A stretch of DNA of 64,000 nucleotides from NCBI GenBank assembly GCA_950022295.1, contig OX465596.1, positions 123,856,501-123,920,500 on the forward strand, written 5' to 3'. A program made the translations under genes and the position numbers. The notes below the pieces were generated by a model. It was not told the origin of the DNA. It did no database searches and saw only the letters and a program-made list of their open reading frames with translations. Position 1 is the stretch's first letter. Each line of letters opens with the position of its first letter. Below, piece by piece: positions 1-10,498 of the stretch. This DNA comes from Bromus sterilis. Lineage: Eukaryota > Streptophyta > Magnoliopsida > Poales > Poaceae.

Positions 1-1449
1 GCAACAAAATCCGTGTTCACCCAATCCCCCACCTGCCTCAGATCTGGACAACAGTTCCTCATCTGGACCATTGCATCGGCTGATCCAACTACTGTGGATC
101 CCTCCTGTGTTGCAGCCCTAACCCGAGAGCACCCGAGCCGCCCGGGCTCCCCCGTGGGCGTTCTCCCGCACGAGTTGCCGCATCGCCGTCTTCACGCCGG
201 CCGACGAGCCTCCGTGCTGCCGCAGCACCAAGTCTCCATCGCCGCGCCCACCTTTCCTCCCCTCCTCCTCTCCCCCTTTTCCTCTTCCCTCTCCTCCCTC
301 ACCGTCTCTTCCACTCTGCCCAGGACCAACCGCCGCCGCCATGGGAACCCGATGCCAAAAGCTTGAACCGTGCCGCCCAGAAATCGTCGTCGGCTAGATC
401 CAACCAGATCCAGCGGGATCCGCCTCGCCGCACCGCCACCAAGCCACGGCCGCGCCCCGGGTCGCATCTCCTCCTCCCGCGCGTCCTCCTCTCTCTCTCT
501 TCTTCTTCCCCTCACCCCTTCCTCCTGTCGTTTCAGATCTCTCGGAACTAAATCATAAAATGGTTGCCTATGATGGGTAGCAACTGAGAGATATGGGTGT
601 GCGTGCGGAGCCTTGTAATGGGCAGTTGGTACACCCCTGCAGGGTTCAATCTTTTCGAGAAGCCGTGTCCACGGTTATGGACGACTTGAGACCTACTCCT
701 TGTTCATAGACAACAAAAACTGAGATAATCTTAATAACTTGATCAATGTTGGTGTGCCTTGACTGCTTCTTATTCGTCGGGATGCGAAGAGAAGGACAAG
801 GATAGGATAGGTGTTATGTTTGCGTAAGTAGCTGATAGCAATACCTGTTTGAGGCGATTCCTCATCGAATGCTTGGCTTCTCATCTTACTCTCTAGATCG
901 TTAGCCAAATCATAAATGCTAGTGCGGCAGCAAACCTCACCACTTACCCCATCCTTACCGTAAACTACTAGTTATCCTAGAATGACGAGTGATGAAGTCC
1001 TTGCTGGGTCAGTTGACCACTACAGTTGGATTATGAGTACTTACGTAGTCATGATACTACCCCCAAACTCTTTTCAGGGTTCTTGATCGACAACAGGTAT
1101 GGTGATCGACGTTTCACGTGGAGAATCGACGACGACTAGTTAGGCGGATCCCGACGGAGGGCCTGGACCCATGTCGTTATGGGAGCAATGTCTTTTTCTC
1201 TTTGCCGTTAGGTATTTCATTGTAGTCTGTACTCAGACACGTATCTTCCGCTGATGTAATGTATTTAAGGCATTTGTATGTCGATTGTATGAGATGTTGT
1301 ATCCATGTAGCTGTAATGTTGTGATATCATGTTGGAAATCCGGGGCATATGGCATTGTCATATGTCGCGGTGGGACCGATATGTGCTTCGTCCCCGGATC
1401 TGGATGGAAACATCTAGATCCGGAACAGTACCGCATATCGGGCCTTACA
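1..1449 (+). mobile_element. Family A gypsy-type LTR (left LTR of element A1), cut by the window start
   Basis: This is the 3' part of a long LTR that begins before the window. It ends in TTACA at 1449, followed by three bases and then a primer-binding site, which fixes the LTR boundary. Bases 1 to about 526 match 2613-3139 of the partner LTR, and bases from about 524 match the partner from 14865, so this LTR lacks about 2.0 kb of the middle. It carries the shared CCGTGTCCACGG block (663-674) and the hairpin GTCTG-TACT-CAGAC (1225-1238). The short ORFs in its GC-rich part are not conserved between LTR copies and I do not call them genes. Confidence 0.85.
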
Positions 1450-1452
1450 ACT

Positions 1453-1465
1453 TGGTATCAGAGCC
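1453..1465 (+). other. Primer-binding site of element A1 (initiator tRNA-Met)
   Basis: TGGTATCAGAGCC lies three bases after the LTR end. It is the standard 13-nt complement of the 3' end of plant initiator tRNA-Met used by many gypsy and copia elements. Confidence 0.9.
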
Positions 1466-1493
1466 TTACCGAACGTAGGATCCCTTTTCTGGC

Positions 1494-1510
1494 CGAAGTC
1501 GAGTCTAGAC
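1494..1510 (+). other. Shared leader motif after the PBS (A1)
   Basis: CGAAGTCGAGTCTAGAC starts 28 nt after the PBS and contains the 8-nt palindrome GTCTAGAC. The same 17 nt occur after the PBS in A2 (28908-28924) and in both family B interiors (46462-46478, 56028-56044). A role in RNA dimerisation or packaging is inference. Confidence 0.7.
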
Positions 1511-2530
1511 AAAAACTATTTTGTAGTTAATAAGTTGGTTATCGGAGAGTAGGAATCTTTTTTGTCCTTACCTTTGCTCTTGTCAGGACATGTGTCGTAA
1601 GTGTTTTAATTCTCGACTTATCCTCTTCAAACCTTAGGATCTCGAGTGTGAGGAGTTTCGAAATCGTTACAATGCCTTGCTTGTAGCGTATTGTCTCGAT
1701 TCCGATCTCAGGTTTGGGAAATCCTGTAGTACCTTTAGCCTATCCGACTCTGGTTTACATCTTGGTCGTCTGTTGACTTCATTCACCTTGCCTAGTATCC
1801 TCACGATTTGAGTGAGCATGCTTCCTTGTTCGTCTCTTTGAACTGTCTTTCTTCTTATTGATCTCTCGATGGTTTCGTTCTTCGACGTCTCCCTCTCTCT
1901 ACCGAAAGTTTTCTCGACGCAAGGTCATCTTACGACATGGAGCAGAGTTCCTTGTTGGTGGTGTTTAAGATCGTCATCTTTCTTTTCTCTCCCCCCTCTC
2001 CCCAGGATCATCCAGGATCTCGGGACGAGATCCCTTGTTGGTGGTGTTGTATTGGAACAGCCCAGGAATTCCACCCTAATTAAAAAAATTGTTTGTTGCG
2101 TTATTTTGTTACTTGCCCGTAATTGTTTGTAGTGTTGGCTTCACCGGTTTATTAATCGGTGAATATTTCCCCACTCTTTCTCGTATCGGATGCGTGACTA
2201 AACCTTTTCCCAAATGGCACACGACCTTTGCGACACCAGGTTGACCTGAGCACCATCGCAACGTTCGGCATGAGACCAGCCATCGCCATCGGAACGAAAA
2301 AACCCAATTTATTTAATAAACATATTATTTTATTGGGCCCCGGAAAAATGTTTTCAAATCGGTATCAAAGTGAGGTAGAAGTGATCGGCTCGCCGCGCTG
2401 AGCGCGTGGTTCGAGGTTTCGTCCGAATCGGAGGTCGGACGGAGCCACGACGGTCAGGAACGTGTAACGTGGTACACGGGTGATAAAAACGGGATTTTTT
2501 CCGTAATCTGCCAGCCACCTACCCCTTTGT

Positions 2531-2538
2531 TATAAATA
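2531..2538 (+). promoter_or_regulatory. TATA box of family A LTR
   Basis: TATAAATA lies 478 bp into the LTR. The same box is found at about 470 bp in both LTRs of element A2. It is the likely core promoter that sets the U3/R border. Confidence 0.6.
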
Positions 2539-4597
2539 GTAGCACCTCCTAGACATTTTAGGAAGCAAACCTAAGCCAAATTAGGATTTTTTCCCTAACC
2601 CAGCCGCCACCCCGCAACAAAATCCGTGCTCACCCAATCCCCCACCTGCCTCAGATCTGGACAACAGCTCCTCATCTGGACCGCTGTGTCGGCTGATCCA
2701 ACGGCCTTGGATCCTTCCCGTGCTGCAGCCCGCACCCGAGAGCACCTGAGCCGCCCAGGCACCCCCGTGGGCGTGCTCCCGCACGAGTTGCCGCACCGCC
2801 GTCTTCACGCCGGCTGACGAGCCTCCGTGTTGCCGCAGCAGCAAGTCTCCATCGCCGCGCCCACCTTTCCTCCCCTCCTCCTCTCCCCCTTTCCCTCTTC
2901 TCTCTCCTCCCTCACCGTCCCTTCCTCTCTGCCCAGGACCAACCGCCGCTGCTATGGGAGCCCGATGCCAGAAGCTTGAACCGCGCCGCCCCGAGACCTT
3001 CATCGGCTAGATCCGATCGGATCCAGCCGGATCCGCCTCGCCGCACCACCTCCAGGCCACGGCCGCGCCCCGGGTCGCGTCTCCTCCTCCCGTTCGTCCT
3101 CCTCTCTCTTGCTTCTTCTTCCCCTCACCCATTCCTCCTCTCTGCAGCCGGAGATGCCCGAAGCCGCCGTTCCATGGCGGGCGTGCCTTGGAGCTCGCCA
3201 CAGCCCCGGCCAGCCTGAAGCCGAGCCGGCCGCCGCCCTCCCGCCACGGCCTCTTCCGCCTATCCCCGGGCCTCGCCGCCTCCAGCCATCGGCCGACGAG
3301 GTCGACAGCAGCCGCCGGCGAGATCCTATCAGGATTGGGAGGAACTCGTCCCCGTGCCCCAACCGCGCCCGGCTGGGCCTCCCCAGAAGTGTGGGCCCAC
3401 GACGCCCATGCGGCCCAGTCGGTGCCCCGGCCTGCTGTCATTTCCTCCGCACGTGAGCGAGCCGCTGCAATCTCTCGCCCACGCCGCTTGGGCCACTGTC
3501 CGCTGAGGTGAGGCCCCTTTTTTTCTTTTTTTATATGTGCTCCGAGTTGGGCTCGGCCCAGTACTAGGCCTCGCCCCGTGCGATAGATAATTACCCAACG
3601 CTCACCTCTGTGATAGCCCATTAACCGTAGATTCGGAACAGTAGACGTTTAGTATTTTCTGGATTTATTAATATTGGAAGATTATTTTTGTATTTTGCCT
3701 TGCCCGTATCTTTTTAACGGTAGCTCGGATCGCGACGCTTTAAACATGAAACTTGCTTAGTTTTCTGTGTATATCAATAAAATGTTCTCCTTTTTCATGT
3801 TTTCAGTTATTTATATGTTGCTTTGCTGCTTATTACAACCTTGCCACTGTAAATTCTAAAAGGCCATAACTTTTTAACCGTTGTTCCGATAAAAATGTTC
3901 TTTATATGTAACTTGACTAGAATTGTGTGCAGATATTGATGATGCTGCTCTTTCTTGCTAATAAAAATAATAAAATATTGTGTGGGTAAAAAGAGTACCA
4001 AAAGCTATTATTTTCGTGGGGTACTTAGTATATGCCATGCTTAGGAATTTTACACCATTTAAATTTACTAGCATAGATAGTTTATCTTATGCTTCACCTC
4101 TTGTCATGTTTGTGTGCCATGCCATGCTTGAGTGAGATGCCATGTTAATAACCTTTGCTCATATTGTGTAGCTAAACAACTTGAACCTTTGTAAATGTGT
4201 AGTATTGCCGTGTGTGACGAGTACTCTACTTAACCTGTTAGTAACCGCTCTCGACGGTAGATCCGTATTGTATCGCGTTGTCTCGAGTTGCCTTCTTGAT
4301 GATGCTTGCTCGTGATTTCTTCATAGTAATAGTTGCATCTCCATTGATTGTATTTCCAGTGTTTACTTCTTGTGTGCTCCCGCGGAGACTCTCGTTGACG
4401 GTGCGAGCTCGCGATCGCCTACACCTTCAGAACCCGACTCATCAAAAGGCAAGGACTATACATTACTTATGATCCATTCTATTATAACCAGCGGTTTGCA
4501 TGCTAGTATAGGTTAGGTTCGATGTTTGATCCCACCACATGTTTACAGCCTCTCTCAAACCGATATAACCATTCCCCCTCCCAGCAAACCATGTACT

Positions 4598-4668
4598 GCT
4601 ATGTTTCTATTTCTTGTTGCTCAGCCCCTGCTTAGTATGCATGCTTAGGATGCTGCGATGTTACCCTG
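4598..4668 (+). repeat. 71-bp left flank duplicate of the CACTA insertion
   Basis: This stretch of family A LTR, from GCTATGTTT to TTACCCTG, is repeated with a few mismatches at 14308-14378 on the other side of the CACTA element. A normal CACTA target duplication is 3 bp. The right copy is closer to the other LTR copies in the window than the left copy is. Confidence 0.85.
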
Positions 4669-4724
4669 CACTACTGGAATTCATCAGTTTGTCATGTGTC
4701 AACCTGTTTTCCATATGTATTTCA

Positions 4725-5010
4725 TCGGGGCAGACGACAAAGAGGCTGTATACCGTCTGTTGACCTAAAATCAGACGGCAAACGATTGGCATTTAGCAAA
4801 CTGTTTGTATGCCGTCTGCTTTTAATAAATGGACGGTAAAGAGGTAAAGACCTCTTTACCGTCCGTGCACAGACGGCAAAGCCCCAGGTGGGCCCGCCTA
4901 GACCGTTCCACGGGTGGCAGTTAACGGCCAGGAGCTTTGCCGTCTGCCCCTGACGGCGAAGGATAATTTGTCGTCCTGGGGCAGACGGCAAAGCTCCTGG
5001 CCGTTAACTT
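4725..5010. repeat. Left subterminal repeats and hairpins of CACTA-1
   Basis: Repeated units of the type CAGACGGCAAAG and its complement occur in both orientations. Two clean hairpins stand out. One has 14-bp perfect arms (4831-4844 and 4851-4864) with a 6-nt loop. The other has 31-bp perfect arms (4920-4950 and 4978-5008) with a 27-nt loop. In this superfamily, subterminal repeats bind the TNPA-type protein. Confidence 0.85.
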
Positions 5011-5615
5011 CCCGTCGTGCCTCCTCTCTCTCCCACTCTCTCCACTCTCTCTTTCCCGTGCCTCCCTTCTCTCGCCCCACGCTGCCACCGCGCCCTCGCC
5101 CACCGTCGTCGTCTCCGGCTCCCACCTGCCCCGGCCCGCTCCGCCCCCACCCGCCTCGGCCTGCCCCCTCCCTCTCCGGATCCCACCCGAACCGGCCCGC
5201 CCTCGCCCACCACCGTCGTCTCCGGATCTGGCGCTGCTGCCCTCCTCCGCCAGCCGCCGTCAAGCCACCGCCCACCTCCTCCACCTCCTCCCCTACTCCG
5301 GCCGGTGAGCCCCCCTCCTACCTCTCTATTTTTTCTCTGTTTTTGTTAGATTTATTAGTATTAGTGTTGTTCACATTGTAGTTTAGTGTTAGGTTAGTCA
5401 TATTTTAGATTAGAAAATTTAGTTAGGTTTGTATTATTACTGTTTTTAATTGCTACTATTTTTAATATAAGTTAGTTACTTTTTAATTGCTACTGTTTTT
5501 AATAGATTTTAGATTAGTAAATTTTAGTATTGTATTCAGTTAGTCTATTGTAGTTAGTTAGTTTTATTTAGTTTTACTTATTAGTTGTAGTTAGTTTTTT
5601 TAGTTAAATTTAGTT
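5011..5615. other. CACTA-1 left arm: pyrimidine-rich, then TTAG/TTTTTA-rich stretch
   Basis: 5011-5320 is C/T-rich with no conserved reading frame. 5330-5615 is AT-rich with many near repeats of TTAGTT. No gene is seen. Confidence 0.6.
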
Positions 5616-6020
5616 AGAAGAAGAAAAGAATTAGAAAAGAAAAATAATTAGAAAAGGAGAACGAAGAAGAAGAAGAAGAAGAAGAAGAGATGAAGAAGAG
5701 GAGAAATAGAAGAGGAAGAAAAATAAGAAGAGGAGAAAGAATAATAAGAAGAAGGAACAAGAAGAAGAAGAATAGGAGAAAGAAGAATAAGAAGAAGAGG
5801 AGAAGGAAGAAGAAGAAGAAGAAGAAGAAGAAGAAGAAGAAGAGAAGGAAGAAGAAGAAGAAGAAGAAGAAGAAGAATAGGAGAAAGAAGAATAAGAAGA
5901 AGAGGAGAAGGAAGAATAGGAAAATAAGAAGATTTAGAAAAGGAAAAGGAATAGATGAAGGAAAAGAAAAGGAAAAGAAATAGAATAAGAAGAAGAAGAA
6001 GAAGAAGAGAAAGAAGTAGA
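5616..6020 (+). repeat. GAA-rich purine tract (microsatellite-like)
   Basis: About 400 bp is almost entirely A and G, with long runs of (GAA)n. Apparent Lys/Arg-rich and Phe/Leu-rich ORFs on the two strands are low-complexity artefacts. A complementary TTC tract lies on the other arm of the transposon (13262-13454). Confidence 0.9.
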
Positions 6021-6367
6021 GGTAGAAGATGTTATTACCGGGAAAAAATGTCTGTATTGATGGGTTGCTTTTTAATGTGCAGTACTTTCCCTGCGAGGGT
6101 CTAGTGTTCGAGGACCTCCCCTTGTGTTCGACGATCTCCCCCTGCACTCGATGGTGAGCAGAACAGGTCCTATCCTCCTGATCCCCCTTCCTTTGCTCTG
6201 TTCCTGTCTTTGTTCGGATGAGACTAGCTAGTTATAGGTAGATTCAATATATAGTCGCGTAACCATTATGTGTCTCCCATTCGAAAGGATCATAGTATAA
6301 ATATGCATTCATTTGCATATTAATAATAGTAATTCTTTCGAATTGTCCAACGTTATCCATGGACAGT

Positions 6368-6578
6368 CCGAGTATGTGTAGATTGGGTCGTTTTTCCACG
6401 ATCTGTTCCTGATCCGACGTGGAATTTCGTCAGGGCCTCCCTGTTGTTCTCCGGATACACAACCTCTCGGCTTGTTGTCGAGACGTGTATTAGGAGAACA
6501 GCGGGGAGGTGCTGCAAAAATTCTGCGTCTAGTCGGGAGCAGAGCATGGGAAAACGAACCCAATCTACACATACTCGG
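6368..6578 (+). repeat. Inverted repeat upstream of the CACTA-1 transposase
   Basis: The arms are at 6368-6397 and 6549-6578. The outer 20 nt, CCCAATCTACACATACTCGG on the right arm, pair perfectly with the left arm, and the inner part pairs with small mismatches. The loop is about 151 nt. It lies 145 bp before the transposase ATG, so a transcript leader could fold into a long stem. Confidence 0.85.
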
Positions 6579-6722
6579 GTGGGATTAGGACCTATCTTTA
6601 CCAATTAGTGTGTAGGTTAATTAATTGCATATGTCGTAGCTATGTATAAAAGCAATAAAAAGTGGACGTAATAAAATTGACAAACTTGTATATTTGTTGT
6701 TTAGTAGCTAGATAGTGACAAG

Positions 6723-9700
6723 ATGAGCGATGATCGTGCCTGGATGTACACCGTTCGCCCTAATCAGAAAGACATGACCACTGAATGGGCAATGAAAACC
6801 AAGGACTTTCTGAGAGCAGCGTTTGCAAATGGTCAGAGAAAAACCTGGTGCCCATGTGTTAGGTGCGACAACTATAAACAGGCGAAAGAGGTGGATATGG
6901 GTAAACACTTGCAGAAGTGGGGTTTTGAACCTGATTATACGGTGTGGACTTTCCATGGCGAGTCTGTCGGACGCAGGAGAGAGGAGGTGGTCAGCCAGCG
7001 CACGGACGAGTACGGAACCGGGATCGAAGACATGGTGCAGGACTTTGACGATGCGCGGGATGAGGACGATGAGATGGAGGAAACTTCGAAGGCCTTCTAT
7101 GTGATGTTGGAGTCCTCAAAACGTCCTCTCCACGCTCACACTGAGCTTTGTCAGCTCGATGCCATCGCACAAGTGATGGCTCTGAAGGCACAATTCAACT
7201 TGGGCACAAAATGCTACAATGCAATCATGACCCTATTTGGGTTGTTTCTACCAAAATATCATGTTATGCCTACAAACTTGTACCAATCGGATAAGATCCT
7301 TAAGGTACTTAAGATGCCCTATGAGAAGATACATGCTTTTGAGAAAGGATGTGCTTTATTTAGGAAAGAGTATGCGTAGGAAGACTATTGTCCCAATGCA
7401 AGTCATCCAGGTATGTGGTGGTAGACAATGGTCAAGGTGAGAAGACGCAGACCAAAATACCCATAAATGTTCTTCGGTATCTTCCAGTGATACCAAGAAT
7501 TAAACGCCTTTACATGATGGAAGAGACAGCCAGACAGATGACATGGCACAAATATGGGTAGAGAACGAAATTTGATACAGATGGGAAGCCGATGTTGACT
7601 CACCAATCAAATGTTTTAGCATGGAAGCACTTCGATGAAAAACATTGGCAAAAAGCTAAGGAGCCAAAGCATTTCTGAATCGCCGTCGGCACGGATGGGT
7701 TCAATCCTTTCGTTCTGATGGCAGCCTCATATAGTTGTTGGCATGTATTTGTCATGTTACTCAATCTCCCCCCTCAGAGATTATGAAAAGGAAGAACATT
7801 TTCATAACATTGATAATACTAGGGCCCAAATATCCGGGGAAGAATATGGATGTGTACATGCAACCTCTTAAGGAGGAATTGCAAAAAGCTTGGGATGAAG
7901 GGTTCAAGACATACAATGCAGCTAGCAAAAAGACCTTCATAATGCATGTGTGGTACCAGTACTCGATGCATGACATGCCGGTGTATGCGCTTTTCTCTGG
8001 CATGTGTGTTCATGGAAGGTTTGCATGCCCAACATGCAAGGCTGCTCTTCAGTTTCATTGGCTGAAGGCGGGTGGCAAGTATTCTTGATTCGACTTGCAT
8101 AGACAGTTTTTGCCTCCTAAGCATCCTTTCAGAAGAGACAGGAAGAACTTCATCAAAGGAAAAGCTGTCAAAAACTTGGCAGCACCTACAATGACGGGTG
8201 AACAGGTCCTGGCTCAGTTGAACTCTCTCGAGCCTGATCTAGAACGTCCCGGGTATTTCAAGGGATATAATTCGGAACACACATGGACTGACAAGACATG
8301 CTTCTGGGATCTCCCCTACTTCAAAGACCTCGAACTTCGACACAACATTGATGTGATGCACACTGAAAGAATATCGGTGAGGCCCTATTTGGTACATTTT
8401 TCGGCATAGATGGGAAGTCAAAGGATAATCCTAAAGCTAGAGTCGACCAGGAGATTCTATGTGATAGACCTTTACCGAACATGCGACAGCCGGAAGGAAG
8501 GAAGAATTGGTCGAAGCCAAGGGCCTGGTTCAATCTTGAAAGGGGGCATATGAGGGAAATTCTCTTGTGGGTGCAAAACCATTTGATGTTCCCCGATGGG
8601 TATGCAGCGAATCTCAGGAGGGGAGCTAGTCCAGAACAATTGAAAATATGTGGGCTCAAGAGTCATGATTGGAACATATGGCTTGAGCGGGTAATGCCGG
8701 TGATGTTGCGCGGCTATATCCCCGAGGAAGAATGGATAGTACTGGCAGAACTGAGATATTTCTTCCATGTTCTTTGTGCTAAAGAATTACTCGATGGCGT
8801 GCTAGAAGACATGGAAGAGACGGCGGCGGAGTTGCTCTGCAAGTTATAAAAGATCTTTCCACCGGGTTTTTTTTTAATCCGATGCAGCATTTGATATTGC
8901 ATCTCCCAACCAAGGTAAGATTGGGTGGCCCTGTGCAAAACCGTTGGTGCTATTAAACAGAGAGAATGCAGAAGACACTTCGAGCAAAATGTAAAAATAA
9001 ACGTAGAATTGAAGCATCCATGGCCGAGGCATTCATTACCGAGGAGGCGGAAAACTTCGTGACGGCACACTATGAAGCCAAAAAACGCCATTTGCATAAT
9101 CCAAAGCCTCGATACAATAATAGCGACCCCGAACGACGTCAATCCAACCTCAGACTATTCAAAGGGAAGCTTGGATCTGTTGGTGCTTCGGGAAATATGA
9201 TTTTGGATCTCGAGGAATGGAGGACCCTTACGTTGTATATCTTCACCAACCTAACAGAAGTGCGTTCGTACATCAAGTAAGTGCTCGGTACGTAAAATGT
9301 TTTGCAACTTCTTATAATTCTGGTGTCTTATTCACATCAATTGGTAAAGTCGATACGTCGCCCAATACTCAAATGGAGCGGTTATTGAAAGGGATTCCAT
9401 CGCAGAGTATGAGCTTCTCGCCAAACAAGGACACGGCAATCCCGGTTTCATCTCTTGGTTCAAACGATTCACCATTCATAAAGGGTTTCATTTGTTGGTC
9501 ATATTTCCGACTAATATACCAATCTTTTCCTATTAAACTTATAGGCAAATTCACCTGACGAGCCTATAGACGCCGAATTGAGAAATACGACATCAATGGG
9601 TATCGCTTTCGTACCGTTGCTAAAGAACAAATAATGCCCGATCGAACATCTACAAATTCGGTTGTGTCGGCTGTTGGCGAAGGAGGTATCGAATATTATG

Positions 9701-10359
9701 GAAGAGTTGAAGCAATATACAAACTTCTATTCTATGGTGAAAATCCTCCAAAGGTCATTGTCTTCAAATGTCATTGGTTTCTTCCGTCGGAGACTAGACA
9801 GACTCATGAACATGTAGGTCTAGTCGAAATTCGACAAGAAAGACATTTAAATGTCCACGATGTCTATATTAAGGCTCAACAGGCCACCCAGGTTTTCTAA
9901 CTATCCTACCCCTGCCAAACGGTTAAAAACCTAAAAGGTTGGGATATCGTTTATGATGTGCCGCCACATCTTAGACCACCTCCCCCCAATGAAGATGATT
10001 ATCAGCCTCACATTAACCCGAAGACATATGAAGGAGAATTCTTCCAAGAAACCCGGAGCCTCAAAAAACGTTTCCGAAACCGCTCTACACAACCCGAGAA
10101 CATGGAACAAGACAATGAGAGTGAACCCGATACCTATGATAAGGAAGAAGCCCATACCAATGATGTGCAAGAGCCTCTTGAAGAAGAAGAGGTTACTGCT
10201 CCAGATGACTTTTCAATGCCTGACCGTTTACAGAAAGGCCTTCCAAATGTTGGTGTTGTTGAACCCGAAAATGCCGTCATTTATGACGACACGCGTGATA
10301 GTGATGATGATCCATCAATTGATCCCGGAGAAGATACGGAGGATCCCGACTATTGTTAG
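6723..10359 (+). pseudogene. CACTA TNP2-type (TNPD) transposase, decayed
   Basis: The transposase that cuts and joins En/Spm ends is recognisable across three frames. From ATG 6723, the N-terminal segment (218 codons, stop at 7377-7379) has the zinc-binding CPCVRC (residues 43-48) and the conserved MPYEKIHA...FRKEYA block. The core follows in pieces. These include LRYLPVIPRIKRL near 7470, PGKNMDVYMQPL near 7835, GRFACPTCK near 8015, NIDVMHTE near 8345 and GLKSHDWNIW near 8655. A DUF4218-like part spans about 8850-9280. A DUF4216-like part (VIVFKCHWF) is at 9634-9900, and an acidic C-terminal tail at 9958-10359. At least four in-frame stops or frameshifts break it; some gaps could be introns. 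No functional protein is expected. Domain names rest on motif memory, not a search. Confidence 0.88.
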
Positions 10360-10498
10360 TTGTATGAATCCCAACTTTAAATATATGTATATATATTCTC
10401 ATTATAGTAATTACTTTTTTCTTTTGTAGTAGTATTATTTATTTTTCTCGTTTGTTCAAATTTCTTTTACTATGCTTTCTGGAAGGTTCGTGACAGAT

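Larger units (their letters stand above)
1450..2052 (+). mobile_element. Interior of family A element A1 (non-coding, about 0.6 kb)
   Basis: The whole interior between the two LTRs is only 603 bp and encodes no gag or pol domain. It begins with the primer-binding site and a leader motif shared with family B. It ends with a stretch aligning to the B polypurine tract region (CTCGGGACGAGAT, then a G/T-rich run). The second family A element has an interior of about 596 bp once its nested LTR is removed, so the small size is a property of the family and not a local deletion. I infer a non-autonomous LTR retrotransposon that needs proteins in trans. Confidence 0.8.

Noticed and set aside
2581..3621. 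Long overlapping ORFs on both strands in the GC-rich part of the family A LTR
   Set aside because: They occur in several frames at once, change between LTR copies and contain no domain; high GC content removes stop codons.
4725..5010. CRISPR-like short repeats
   Set aside because: Units are in both orientations with irregular spacing and are CACTA subterminal repeats in a plant genome.
5614..6147. Phe/Leu-rich 177-codon minus-strand ORF and Lys/Arg-rich plus-strand ORF
   Set aside because: They are translations of a GAA/TTC microsatellite.
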